From contig BPQB01000002.1 of NCBI GenBank assembly GCA_019973155.2, positions 434,001 to 498,000 of the forward strand: a DNA stretch of 64,000 nucleotides. The letters are read 5' to 3'. Positions 21,477 to 33,149 of the stretch are shown here, piece after piece (the stretch's first letter is position 1; every line of letters begins with the position of its first letter). The stretch comes from Phanerochaete sordida. Its lineage: Eukaryota > Basidiomycota > Agaricomycetes > Polyporales > Phanerochaetaceae. Under the pieces are notes generated by a model. It was given only the letters and a program-made list of their open reading frames with translations. It made no database searches and was not told the origin of the DNA. A program made the translations under genes and the position numbers.

Positions 21477-23446
21477 ATGTCCACGCCCGGCCCTTTGACA
21501 GACACCCAGCCCCCGCCGCCGCCCCTGCCCGTGCCCAGCCTGGGCGCGCCCGCGCCGCTCGCGACGGGCTCCGCGCTCGACCTCCGCAGCGCGCTCCTCG
21601 ACCCCGCCGCGCGGCTGCACGGCGACAGCATGCGGCGGCGCGGCTCGGACATCAGCCGCGTGCGGCCGACGGGGCTCGTGCCGGACGCCGAGGCGCTCGA
21701 GCTCGCCGTGCGCGCGCCGCCGCCGCCCGCCCCCAGCGCGAGCGCGAGCCTCAAAGACGCGGACGTCGAGTGCGCCGTCGAGCTCGAAGATGCCGCGGCG
21801 TCGGTCGCGGACGACGCGAGCGGCGCGCCGCTCGCGGCGCCCGCGGAGCGCACGCGCCAGCGCCGCAGGGCGCTGCGGTGCTTCGCGGCGCTGTGCTGGC
21901 TCTTCTTTGGCCTCGGGTGGAACGACGGCTCGACGGGCCCGCTGCTGCCCACGATCCAGCGGCACTACGACGTGAGTCGCGCTGTGCACGGCAGGGGGCG
22001 TCGCTGACGGGGCGCGCAGATCGGGTTCGCCGTCGTCTCGCTGCTTTTTGTCTGCAACACGATCGTGAGCCTCCCGTGTGCGCCGCGCTGACGCCCGCTG
22101 AGCCCGCCGTCCGCCAGGGCTACGTCCTCGGCGCGCTCGCGAACATGTACCTCGCGTCGCGCTACGGCATGGGCAAGACGATGGTCCTCGGTGCGCCGCG
22201 CCCTGCCCTGCCGCGCGCGCCGCTGCTGACGCGCGCCAGGCGCGCTCTTCCAGCTCGGCTCGTACGCGGTCGACGTCGCCGCGGGCCCGTTCCCGCTCAT
22301 GTGCGCCGCGTTCGGGTGCACGGGCTTCGGGCTCGCGCTGCAGACGTGCCAGGGCAACGGCTTTGTGGGCAGCCTCAAGGACTCGGCGAACAAGCTCGGC
22401 ATCGCGCACGCCGCGTACGGTGCGTCGCATTGCCCTCGCGCGCGCACGCACGGCTCACGCGTGCAAAGGGCTCGGCGCGTTCTCCGCGCCGCTCGCCGCG
22501 ACGCACTTCGCCGCGACGCAGCGCTGGTCGTTCCACTACCTGATCTCGATGGCGATCACGCTCGTGAACGTCGTGTGCCTCGTCGTCGCGTTCCGCTTCA
22601 AGCGCATGGACGAGGTCATGGCGGAGACGGGCGAGGCGCCCGCGGAGCCGGACACGACGGGCAGCAGCCAGCTGCGGCAGATCCTCACGATGGGCACCGT
22701 GCACTTCCTCGCGGTGTGGGCGCTCATCTACGTCGGCGTCGAGGTCACGCTCGGCGGCTGGATCGTCACCTTCATCCAGCAGAAGCGCGGCGGCGGCGCG
22801 AACGCGGGCTACATCTCGTCCGGCTTCTTCGGCGGTGCGTCGCTGTGGCGGTGCGCGTGTGGTGCGTGCTGATGGAGGTGTGTAGGGCTCATGCTGGGTA
22901 GGGTGCTCCTGCTTTGGCTGAACCGCAAGGTGAGTATATGCACGCGTGTCTTCGACGCGGCTCTCTGACCTGCCCGCCCCAGATCGGCGAGCGCCGCATC
23001 ATGTTCATCTACGCCTTCCTCGCGATCCAGTACGCCCGCGCCCCCCTCCTCCCCCTCCATAGCTGACAGCCCCCGCAGACTGGAAGTCACGATCTGGGTC
23101 GTGCCCTCGCTCCTCGAGAACGCGATCGCGGTCGCGTGCATCGGGCTGCTGCTGGGCCCGATGTACCCGATCCTCGTGAACCACTCGAAGGCGATCCTCC
23201 CGCGCTGGCTCTTCACCGGCTGCGTCGGCTGGATCGCCGGCGTCGGGCAGACGGGCTCCGCCATCCTCCCGTTCGTGACGGGTCTCCTCGCGAGCAAGTT
23301 CGGGATCACGTCGCTGCAGCCGTTGTGAGTGTGTCCTTGGACTTCGCTGTGGTGCGGCGGACGCTGATGAGGGCAGCATCGTGTCGATGATGTCGACGAT
23401 GATCGTCATCTGGGCCTTTGTCCCCAGGATGCGCAGAGTCGACTGA
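21477..23446 (+). CDS. MFS transporter, Bsc6/fucose-permease-like
   Basis: Nine exons: 21477-21971, 22020-22064, 22118-22190, 22240-22419, 22469-22834, 22886-22929, 22983-23029, 23079-23324, 23377-23446; 521 aa. A major facilitator superfamily transporter. About 130 disordered Pro/Ala-rich cytosolic residues precede TM1 (CWLFFGLGWNDGSTGPLLP), whose GWNDGSTGP is typical of the fungal group related to yeast Bsc6. TM segments follow in the usual 6+6 arrangement with a central loop rich in Glu (RMDEVMAETGEAPAEP). Later marks: YVGVEVTLGGWIVTF and GPMYPILVNHSKAILPRW. The substrate is unknown. The start at 21477 is the first Met after a TATATAT; the long N-terminal extension is unusual but keeps frame. 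Confidence 0.85.
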
Positions 23447-23719
23447 TTTTCCTCGGTTTCCACAGGTTCAAGGCATCTCGGGTTCAAGGCATCTCTTCGT
23501 ATAGACAGTCCTCGCTCATCATGTCCACCACTCCCGGGTTTTAGGCATTGCAAAATGTAACATAGCAGTCTCGTACCACAGTAGAAGCTCAGCACACACT
23601 TCAAGGTCTGGAATACACATCGTTGAATACAACAAGCAGGGTGTACATCCGTGGTGCGCGATAAATCCGGGATCCAGCAAGATATAACGATACATAAGAA
23701 AGAGGGCGACGCCCGCAGC

Positions 23720-24403
23720 TCACTGCATCTTCATGCCAGCGTTACGCATAGCCGCGGCAAGCTGCACTGTGGCCTGCCACCAGATGACGAAGCCCAGGCC
23801 GATGAAGCCGTGGACGGTGCCCCAGGCGTTCTCGGGTGTGACTTTGTACCTGCCGGTGGGATGAGCGCGCTGTATTAAGAGAACGGTACAACGCATAGAC
23901 GTACGACTCCGCAAGGGCACCGAAAGAGTACGGGATGAAACGCGGGGCGTTGTAGAGGATGGTCGAGCAGGTGACATGGTAGATGGTAAGGCCTATGGCC
24001 AACGCCCGTTTTCCAGGCAGAAATTCTGGCACACGCCGTCAGCACGCTCTCTGTGCCGTAGCGTAGCCGGAGCGACTCACCAGGCAGCCCGAAGCAGAGC
24101 AGGCAGGCCGCACAGATGCCCGTGGACATCGCCGCGTACAGCTACCGCAGCGTCAGCCATATCGTCCGCGCCGTACGGCAAGCGCGCGCACCTTAATAAA
24201 CACCGCCGCGGTGTTATTCATCTGCAGGAACGGCAGCGACACGGGCGAGAGCAGGCCCTGCAGCGCGACCGGGATCTCGAGCGCGATGTGCAGGAGGAAG
24301 ATAACAGAACTGCCCGCCAGGGGCGCCGTCAGCGCACCTCATACCCTCACAAAAACGGAGCTACGCACAAGGGGTGCCGGACTGCTACCTGCTGGGTCGC
24401 CAT
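23720..24403 (-). CDS. Small four-helix integral membrane protein, unknown
   Basis: Five exons from high to low: 24351-24403, 24192-24309, 24081-24141, 23905-24025, 23720-23849; 160 aa. Not assigned to a named family. Four hydrophobic stretches are seen: about residues 15-37 (VIFLLHIALEIPVALQG), 54-76 (LYAAMSTGICAACLLCFG), 85-105 (LAIGLTIYHVTCSTILYN) and 128-150 (FIGLGFVIWWQATVQLAAA). His and Trp residues within or next to helices recall small heme- or sterol-related membrane proteins, but this is only an impression. Exon 1 ends at a GTGAGG donor, which alone gives the right phase. The 3' end faces that of the MFS gene. Confidence 0.7.
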
Positions 24404-26981
24404 GGTCGTGTGCGGGGGCGGGTCGTGGACGTCGAGGGGAAGACGAACGCTGGCGGCGGTGCGAACGAGACAGGCCCAACATGTGATCCCGAGGGGCGCG
24501 CCACGTGCTGCGGGCAGCGCGCCACGTTGCCAGGAACGGCTTTGCCTCCGCGCCCAGATCCCATCGGCGGGCCAAGCCTCCGTCCCCCGCCTCCCCGAAA
24601 CGGAAAGCCTCTATCTTGCCCGCCGCCGGGCGGGGTGAGATCAGGATTATAGTCTGCAACCTATGCGAGCACGGTAAGAGCATAGATACTTCATTCATGC
24701 ACCTGCAAAGCTCGTTGAACTGGAATCTTAGGTTTCTGAGGATATTAATATTCTCAGGCTACAGCAGTCACCGGCCAAGTCACCGGCAGTCCAAGCCCGA
24801 GCTGGCCAAGGTTAGAGCCTGTATACCGCTACTGGATGCCTTTCCACAGCCGTCTGGAGAGCCCTGTAGACTAAATTTCAGAGTAAATCGGACGCGGCAT
24901 CCCGGCGAGTCTTGCTTACCGCTGTCTCGGTGCGGTTGAGTGTGTTTGCAGACTCGAAATCTGGAGGAGGGGTCGGACCCCCCTCGCAGACTAGATTCTG
25001 CGTTTGCAGATATGATTTCAGACTCCGCACCACTTCGCATACGACTCTCGACGCCGTTGCGTCTCTTCTAACCCCCACTTTCGCCGCCCTCCACCTCGCT
25101 AAGTGCCCATGAAGGTTAGCTAGAGGTGTGGAAGAGATACGCAAGATTCTCGACTGCAACTCGACGAAAGAGCTACAATGACGTCACCGTGCGCGCAGCT
25201 CGCGTTCGCGTTCCGCTTTTTTACTGTGCGTCTCGTAGTTCGTGCTGTGGTTTCATAGATCTACGCCAGTACATTGTAGATTTGATTTCACCCTCCGCAA
25301 TAGAATCTACACTTGCTAAAAACGCTGTGGAAAGGCATCCACTGTCAGCATTCAGATAAATATTTGCAACAGGTTTAGGTAATTTGTAGCTGAGGCTTGA
25401 TTAAACCCACCTTCAAGCCTGTATCAAGGCAGAGCACGAATTAAATAGCGTTTCTCCAGACCCGCTGCATTCTGTGGGCATCTCGATTCTAAACCTGCTG
25501 GCACTGACTAGATGATCTAGCACGCCATTTATCATCCAATTTACTGCAGTGATATCCCCAAATTCCCACTGCAAAGCGCGTCGTAGGGCCACCCCGAGCC
25601 CGCCCTAGCACCGAGCAAACCGAGGATCATCGAAACCTCTTGCTCTCCACCTAAACCCATCTTAGTTCGCCGTCTCTTCTCCACAGCTGGCCGGGCCGCT
25701 CCTGCCCACATCTTTTAGCCTCAGCTCAGCTGCCCGTCAAACCTTCGCGCACGGGCAGTGCAGACAGACTCCAAACCCTACTGTACGCGTCCACGCTGCG
25801 CCAGCACACATTCGGCACACCTCCACCCATTTCACAGCAAGAACCCACCCCTAGCGTGCGTCCTTTCTACGGCAATGATCGCGCAGCTGCCCTTTCAAAT
25901 TCTGCAGGGGCGGCCCTCGTGCGTCGGCGCGTCCGGAAGGGCTCTAGCCCAAACCCAGCGGGGACGTGACAGCGAGCGCCATGGCAGATCGAACCTTGCA
26001 CCCTGGCCCTTGGGAAAGCGGCGCAGACGGCACTCCACGATGGGCCGTTTCTCGGGCCAGGGTCCGCTAGGTTGCAACACCGCCGCCCTGCGAAGCCTTC
26101 TGCACTCGGAAGGGGTCCCGCTCCACTCGCAGCCCTGCAATTTCATCGACAGCAAGAGCTAGAGGCTAACTCTGCCAACTCTGCGCGTTTAACTGCTCCC
26201 TGGCCTGTTCCGTCCAGAAGGTTCAGATGTTCACAGCGCCCGCTCGCTGCCGCCGTGCGTCATGCCAACCGGGCTAGCACCGTGCTGATGCAGCTGTACC
26301 TAGGTTAGATGTCGCAGACTGCGCACAGCGACATGCACGGGGCGGAGATGCAACCGTATGTTGTACTCCGCGGCGACCTATGACTTCGCGTCGCCGCCAT
26401 CCGCGCCGCTGCGCACGGCTCGGTGCACAGTGTTGCCGTCTCGCAGACGACACCGCGCTTGACGTACGAGCTGCGCCGCCCGATCACTTTGCCCATGCCA
26501 AGCGTGTCGGCCCACCACTTGGGCCCGTAATCGCACCTGCAGCAGAGAATCTTACCCATCCGCCAGCTGTCGAAGAAACTGGGTCAATTGCCTGCGGCCG
26601 AGCTCAACACAGCAGCTCCCCACCGTACCAGCCCGAGCGGTCACGACGTCCGACGTCACCTTCGACGCAGCAGCGCCAGCGCCCGCCGTCGGTCGGCGCA
26701 TTTGTAGTCGACCGCGATTACGGAGGTCCTGGCGGGCGAAATAGCAGAGCCGCCTGCGTCCGACGGCGGCTTCTCGCGGGCAGCAAGAGGCGTCAGGCCC
26801 GCTGGTACGAGGACTGATGTTGCAGCACGCCGGTGAGAGGGACCGCGAGAGGTGCCCGGGTAGTCAGCCACAGTTCGCCAGCCGCGCCAGGCGCTGTGTA
26901 AGCTCTTTTCATTAACGCGTTCCTGTACGATGACGCCCTGTCTAAAATACACATTATCGTCTTTTCCTCCTTGCGCGCCCG
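24404..26981. other. Gene-poor 2.6-kb region
   Basis: No gene supported. From about 24650 to 25560 the base composition is clearly more AT-rich than the neighbours, with scattered TTGCAGA and CAGACT words, which could be an old decayed element, but no terminal repeats or coding domains were found. The part from 25600 to 26880 contains only compositional ORFs. Confidence 0.4.
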
Positions 26982-28911
26982 CTACGCCGCGGCAGCCACG
27001 TCTGCGGCGTCGGCGGCGGGGGCTTCGGGCCTGCGCTTGCCCTTCGTGTCCTCGGCGTAGTTCTCGTAGAAGTTCGCGGCGTCCTTGCCGCCGCCCGCGC
27101 CGTCGCTGCGCCCGGGGCCGTCCCAGAAGTGGAACGCCTGGCTGTGCACGCCGTACGACGTCGGCACGACCTCGAGCAGGTCTCCGCGCGCGACCTCGAT
27201 CGCCGGGATCTCGCTCGCCGGCAGCCCGATCAGGTACGCGAGGATGCAGCGGATGACGGACGCGTGCCCGACGATGAGCAGGTCCTCCTTCTCGCGCTCG
27301 AGCTCGATCAGCGTCGGCTCGAGGCGCACTGCGCGCCGTCAGCACTCGCGCGCGGCACCACATCGCACCAGCGCCACTCACCGCAGAGGTCGTGGTAGCT
27401 CTCCGCGCGCGGCGCGCGGTACGCGTACGGGTCCTTCACGAAGCGCTCCCACTCGTCGGGGAAGTACTTGACGACCTGCTCCGGCGTGAGCCCGTCCCAC
27501 ACGCCGGGGTTGATTTCCGCCATCTGCGGCTTCTCGATGACCTTCACGCGTGGCGCGGGCGTCCCGTCGCCCGCGCTGTGCTGCAGGAACGGCCACGCCG
27601 TGTGGTGCGAGCGCCGGCGCGCGGACGTCCAGATCTGGCGGGGCGGTGAGGCAGGGGGCGGAGAGGGCGGCGGACGCCACACGTACCACCAGGCGCCGCT
27701 CGCTCGCGTCGAGGCCGCGCTGCTCGAGCGACTTTGCGCGGCGCTCGAGTACGAATTCCTTCAGGCGTTCGGCGTACTCCCATCCTGCGGGGGATAGGTC
27801 CGAATCTGCCTTGTATGAGTGCTCGATGAGCGATTGCCCTGACTGCATGGACGTGAGGTTCAGAACCAGGTGAGTCATTCATGAGATCTTACTCGGGCAA
27901 AGTATATTGTGCGGAAGCGATTGTGGATGTTCATGAGGAAGAAGACAATTCTGGACTGTGCGGACGTGAGCGGATAGTGGCAACGAACGTTAGGGACAGA
28001 CCTGCAGGTAGCCGCGGATATCCTAGAACGAACAAAATGAGGTTCAGAGAGCAAGTCTTTATCGAGCCACGCTCACGTTGACCATGATCTTCTCTCCGAC
28101 CTGCCAGCATAATCATGAGACATGATCAGTTACACAGGAAGTGATGGGCTCACGTTCAGGATACGAATGCTAGGGACGCTGAGCTCTTCGACAGATTCGT
28201 AGTGTTTCTCGTGATCGCGTATACGTTGCAGATAGTCTGAGATCGCCTTTTCTGGGTCCCATCCGCGGTACTAGCAGGGGTCATAAGGGATATCCACCTT
28301 CCAGAGCGTCTGTAGGACGTACGTCGGGCGAAGAGATCTTGACTCCTCGGATGTTCGACAGGATGATCTCCTCATTGTCACACATCGATTCTACGGGCCG
28401 CCCTCTGCATGAGCTCTGAAACCCGATGACAGAAGAACCAGCGGCGCACCAAGGAAGATGATGTGGATGCCCCTCGCCTCCGCCCTCTCCGCAAGCTCCT
28501 GCCGCTTGCTCGTCGTGCCGTTGTTGGCGTCGTAGATGACGACCTGTCCGCCGCCGTCGAAGAAGTCCCAGATGAGCTGCTCGCACCCGCCCGCGATCTT
28601 TGCGCGGAGCGCGATCGTCTCGGGGCTCTTCTCGCCTGGCACACGCCTCAGCACGAGCAGCACGACAACGGGGCGAGCGGCGGACCTAGCGTGAAGTAGT
28701 CTGGCGGCAGCTTCTGCGCGCTGCCCAGCACCTTGCGACGGTAGTCGCCGAGCGAGATGACTTGGGTCTTCACTCCTGTCCAGCGCAGGTACCGCTCGAG
28801 TGCGCGGGATATGTGGGTCTTGCCGCGCGCGGGGAGGCCGACGGTGCAGACGAGGATCTTACCAGCATGGAAGAGAAGACCGGACGCTGTTGTGTATAGT
28901 GGGGCAACCAT
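26982..28911 (-). CDS. PFK26: 6-phosphofructo-2-kinase with inactive-looking bisphosphatase domain
   Basis: Ten exons from high to low: 28686-28911, 28450-28635, 28323-28390, 28154-28270, 28077-28100, 28002-28022, 27893-27955, 27687-27842, 27382-27634, 26982-27328; 486 aa. Makes fructose-2,6-bisphosphate, the main activator of glycolysis, in the cytosol. The kinase half has a P-loop GLPARGKT at 25-32, DANNGTT, and ESMCDNEEII...VKISSPDY. The second half is a histidine-phosphatase fold, but the first catalytic motif reads R235-S236-G237 where active enzymes have RHG. The supporting residues remain (E327 in AEINPGVWDG, H393 in VGHAS). The same His-to-Ser change is known in yeast Pfk26, so a kinase-only enzyme is inferred. 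Exons 5 and 6 are only 24 and 21 nt. The start at 28911 gives MVAPLYTTASG. Confidence 0.92.
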
Positions 28912-29227
28912 GGTTGTCTGAGGGTAACTGCCTCGCCGTCGGAGCAGTCGACGAGGGAGAGGGTAAGGTGTAGAGCCAAGTCCGTTATCAGCTGCAGCGG
29001 CGCATCCGCGCTGCAATCTTATCTTATCTCTGCCACACGCGTAATAATCTAGACGTCCGAGAGTTTGAGGACGAGACGTAATACCAAGGACAAGACAATA
29101 GGTATAGGCCACAATATTACATCGTATGGACAGCGTCGACACCCAGAAATGATATGATACACCGGAGGAAAAGACAGATGGAAGGAGGTCTGTTCTCTCC
29201 CAGAGACACCACAAACCACTATTTGAC
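28912..29227. promoter_or_regulatory. Promoter/5' UTR of the PFK-2 gene
   Basis: Space between the start of the PFK-2 gene and the stop of the Yra1 gene, both on the minus strand. AT-richer than the flanks. No gene or recognised motif. Confidence 0.4.
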
Positions 29228-30090
29228 CTAGACGTCCTGAGCAGCTTGAGCACGATAGTCTTCCATCTCAGCATCCAGGTCAGCAACAGTGACAGTCTTC
29301 TTCACCCGCTTCGGCCCCTTCTTCCGCCTCTGCTTCTTTGCTGGATTTGCAGCCACTCGAGGGGCTGCTGCAACAGGCGCAGGCGCGGGCGCGGGTGCAG
29401 CCTTCGTCTTCTTATTCGGCCTGGTAGGGATTAGAAACGAGGTTCGGTCCAGCACAAAGGGAAATAAACATACTGCTTTGCAGGCTGCGGCTGAGCCGGG
29501 AATATGGGCTTGGGTCCGGCAATCCGCTGCAGCAGGGATGGTGCAGCATGTGGGACGCCGTTGGCTTTTGGTGTGTCGTCCTCATCCTTGATAATTTCAA
29601 TCTTGATGGGACGTCCTGTCGTTGCACAGAGCCGTATTGCATGAAGCCGCCGCATCTCGACAACCGACCGTGCGACGTCTACTTACTGCCGTCGATGATC
29701 TTTCCGTTGTACTTCTGACGCGCGACCAGGGCGGACTCTGCGTTGTGGAAGGCGACCACAGCCATGCCTTTTGATTTTCCTTGCGAGTTGTAGACGATGA
29801 AGGCTTCCTGCACTGGTCCGACGGTCTTCATGAAGAGATTCTGCGCGACGAGGACCACGCATTAGCACCATCTGACCAAGGCCGCAAGACACGACACATA
29901 CGTGGACTTCTTCCGGGCTCACGTCGGGTGGCAGAGAGCTCAGCAAGATCTTGCTCTTCGGAGCAACTACGCCATTCTGTGGTGCTGTCCTAGCTTTCGC
30001 CTGGTCCCTCCACGCTGGTGCAACTCGAGCTTCATTGCCCAGGAACTTGTTCTTCCTCCCATGGTACGAGTTCGCGTATCTGTCGGCCAT
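29228..30090 (-). CDS. YRA1: mRNA export adaptor Yra1/ALYREF (Mlo3-like)
   Basis: Four exons from high to low: 29902-30090, 29687-29840, 29474-29615, 29228-29420; 225 aa. An RNA-binding adaptor that links spliced mRNA and the TREX complex to the export receptor. It has a basic N-terminus (RKNKFLG), an RRM at about residues 46-120 (KILLSSLPPDVSPEEV, then GKSKGMAVVAFHNAESA and PIKIEII), then a Pro/Ala-rich linker and a strongly basic tail (KKQRRKKGPKRVKK). It ends VADLDAEMEDYRAQA, the C-terminal motif by which Yra1/ALY recruits the Sub2/UAP56 helicase. The start at 30090 (MADRYANSYHG) is preferred over an in-frame Met 117 nt upstream. Its upstream region is shared with the tRNA-Thr gene. Confidence 0.88.
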
Positions 30091-30291
30091 AATGCAGTAC
30101 TGGAATCTAGAGAAACGAATTGCGTGGTAGCTCGTCAGAAGAACAGGTCGTGAGAGAGGTGGTGGGCTGAGGAGAAAGCGAGCACGAGCAGCTATGTTGG
30201 CGCCCATAACAGCGGAAACGGCTGTAACGGGTGTCGCGCCCGAGGCAAGACATTTTACGCTCTCGTATGTTGTATTGCTCTCTCTAACATC

Positions 30292-30380
30292 TCCCGTTTA
30301 GCTCAGTTGGTAGAGCGCGTCACTAGTATCATACGATCACGTGATATGACGAGGTCAGTCGTTCGAGTCGGCTAATGGGA
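30292..30380 (+). tRNA. tRNA-Thr (AGT) with a 17-nt intron
   Basis: The cloverleaf can be drawn by hand. The acceptor stem TCCCGTT pairs with AATGGGA (one G-U), the D arm is GCTC..GAGC, the anticodon stem CGTCA pairs with TGACG, and the T arm is AGTCG TTCGAGT CGGCT. The anticodon AGT is at 30325-30327. A 17-nt intron (30329-30345) sits one base 3' of the anticodon, the standard site in eukaryotic nuclear tRNAs. T-runs follow within 15 nt, fitting a Pol III terminator. Confidence 0.85.
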
Positions 30381-30625
30381 ATATTTTCGTATTTTTCACT
30401 CTTTTTGCACGGAAAACCCTTGAACTACAGCTTACACCGTGTAAGCTGTGATGCACACGTTGCCCCGATTTCTCTAACTATTATTCGATGCGTCGAAAGT
30501 TACAGCTCGCGATGTATAAGCCGCGGTGGCCCAGCGGTGACGGTACCGATCATGACATGTCGCAACACGATGCGACTCGTCCGGCGCGAGGCACCAGGTC
30601 GTGGCCGGATTCACACCAAGGTGAA

Positions 30626-30657
30626 GGGTCAGTGGTTCAAGTCAGCTAATGGGAATG
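30626..30657 (+). pseudogene. Partial tRNA-Thr 3' half
   Basis: This stretch repeats the 3' half of the nearby tRNA-Thr (variable loop, T arm, acceptor strand AATGGGA) with three or four substitutions, and is followed by a similar T-rich tail. The T stem is weakened and no matching acceptor 5' strand is found, so it should not be functional. A box-A-like TGGCCCAGCGG lies about 100 nt upstream. Confidence 0.55.
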
Positions 30658-33149
30658 AAACGGTGCTTCGGCACTTTTTGCTCTTTTCTGCCAGGAACTT
30701 CAGACTCCACATTCGAAAATCCCTGGGCCCTCTTGCGCGAGCATCAAGACTCCAGTGATGACTCGGAGAAACGAGACTTAAATATAACTAAGACTTCAAA
30801 ATCTCGGCCTTGAGCCTGGTCTTGGAGACCCGTCGGCGGTGGGTTGCAGGGTCAAGCACATCCACGAACGTGTTGAGCATAACAAAGCCAGTGAAGTAGC
30901 ACTGCGAGGTCACGCTGATATGAATCTGATGTAGAAGAAACTACAAAGCAGCGGTACTCGCATTAATCCTAACATATATCCTTCCATAGTTTTTAAGCTG
31001 CGTCACAGGCTGACACTGACGGCTCGTGGAAGCGCAAACGAGTGCCCCTTGTCCAGCAGCGGCGGGGCATCTGGTGGTTTATCGGAACCCATTTGAGATG
31101 GCCCCAGAGAAGCTCAGAGGTAAGTAGAGAACACAGGGCGCATCGTCGGTCAATGGGCTTGACCATGGCCGAGCCTAAGGAGACTAAGGCGACGAGCCTT
31201 CGGGGTCACGAGGAGGAGAGCCAGGGCAATAGGTTGGACATATAGCCGTGAGAATACTTAACTACCAGCGCGACCATAAGGATGCCAACGGCATGCCTCG
31301 AATGGGGAGGCATAAATCGACCGCCAGACACCGCTCCAGTGGAATTTGTTACGATCCAGCCAGTTTCAAGTCATTCCAGGGCTCCGGATCTCGTGTTTGT
31401 ATTCTGGAAGACCTGCTGGGCATCCCACATTTACATGATTAAGTGCGCGATACGTATATGAGTGCCGCGTAACCAAACACGAGTAATGTTCAGGAAAGCA
31501 TTGCGTGGCGCCGCAAAGATATTACTCGTTTGGATTCGGCCTGAGCCGTGGCCTTTGTGTAAGTACGACGGCTAATACGGTCGTAAATTTCTGGTCACTC
31601 ACACATCTAGTTGGTCGTATCCGTATGAGCTCTGGGAAAATCTGTGAGCTCCCAGTGTAAGTGTCTCGGCACACGCTCCCACTGCGCTTTGCGACATAAG
31701 GATCGATAACAGCACCTTCCAAAAATGTATATTACGGAGCAGTTACTCCCCAACCGCGCTAGATGTGCTAGTAGCTGTGCCACGCGTTCGGCGGTGGTCG
31801 CGCGCCCCGCGCGACTGTGCTGGTAGCAGTAATCGTGCGCGAACGCTCGCGCATGCGGACGATGCTAAGCGCGCCCGCGGCCTTTTTGTTCTCCGCTCGC
31901 TGAGGGCGTGCTTACACGCTCCCAGGCACCTCGCCCGCCCTCATCAGCTTCGTCCCAAGCGTACCGACACGCCAGGGCATCTGGCGTTTTCGCCGCAGAA
32001 CCGCACCGCAGGGTTCTCTGGCCCGCCGGAGCGGGGCCCAGGGAGGCTCCTGGATCAGGCCGGCACAGCCCCCGTCGCGCGCCCGCTTCCGCGGCATCGA
32101 TGCAGCGATGGGGTGTGCACGCGGGGCGTGATTGGAGTGGGCCCCGCCCGGCCTAAGCCCGTCTGAGAAGGCTGCCCTGCGTGCTATTGCGCCCGCGGCT
32201 TACGGCACGCGTCCATGCCCCGGTCGCCGTCCCACAGCTGTGGGTCGCCCCGCGCGTGTCGCCTCGCGCCTTCTCGTGCTCCCTCCCGCCGCCGCTCTGC
32301 GGGCCCCTCCCGCGACGCGCAGAGGCGGGCGGTGCGGCGGCGATGGTGCGGTGGCTGAACTCTGTCTGCGATGAAAGATTTCTATAGTCGGGCGTACAGC
32401 GCCCTTGCGTGGCGGGCCTGTTGCGGGAACTGGCATGAACTCCATATATGCAGTTTTCTATGAAGTATCATCCGTGAAACGCGGCTCTCGCCGCGCACGG
32501 TCGCCCATACACAGAAAAACACCAGCGCATGCGCGCGGAGCACGCACGCGACGGACGACGGTCGGAGCGACCTCGCGCGCGGCCGCGCACGCCATCCCAG
32601 CGAGCAGGGGCCCCGCCAGCTCTTCGGCGCACAGCGGCGCACACCGCGCAAAGCGGACACCCGTCACGCACGCGCCCCCACCGCCGCGCACGCGAGATGA
32701 AAGCCGCGCGGTGCGCACGCCGCGCCGCAGACAGACTATCTGCGCGCGCGCGCGCGTAAGACATACGTCAACGGCAGCCACGCGCGCACGCCGGCCGCGC
32801 CCGCGGGGCCTGTAGGGCGTCGTGGCACACACGCGGGGGCCGTGCCTGCCGCGGCGCGTGCGGCGCGTGTGGCACGGGCCATGCCCGCCACGCGGGCCTG
32901 CAGGTGGCGCAGTCGGCGCAGCCAGGCGGAGGCGCGCGGCAGCCCGACGCTGCTGCACGCAGCGGATGGGCATGTGTTGGCGGCTGCGTGGACAGTGCCT
33001 GCTGCTGCTGGCGAGGCGCTTTGCCGCGGAGACGGGCTTTGATTCGCCCGGGGAACAAGCGTAGGGCGTGGTGGTGGGATAGCGGTGGGCGATGGCCAGC
33101 AGTCGCTGACATACGGCCAACAGGCTGCGCAGCACGCACAGGATGTCAA

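Noticed and set aside
20805..22451. 548-codon minus-strand frame
   Set aside because: Antisense to the MFS gene and its promoter; composition is Arg/Ala-rich and the sense strand has a clear transporter.
30520..30660. Second complete tRNA gene
   Set aside because: Box A and box B words are present, but the acceptor stem and anticodon arm cannot be drawn; kept only as a partial copy.
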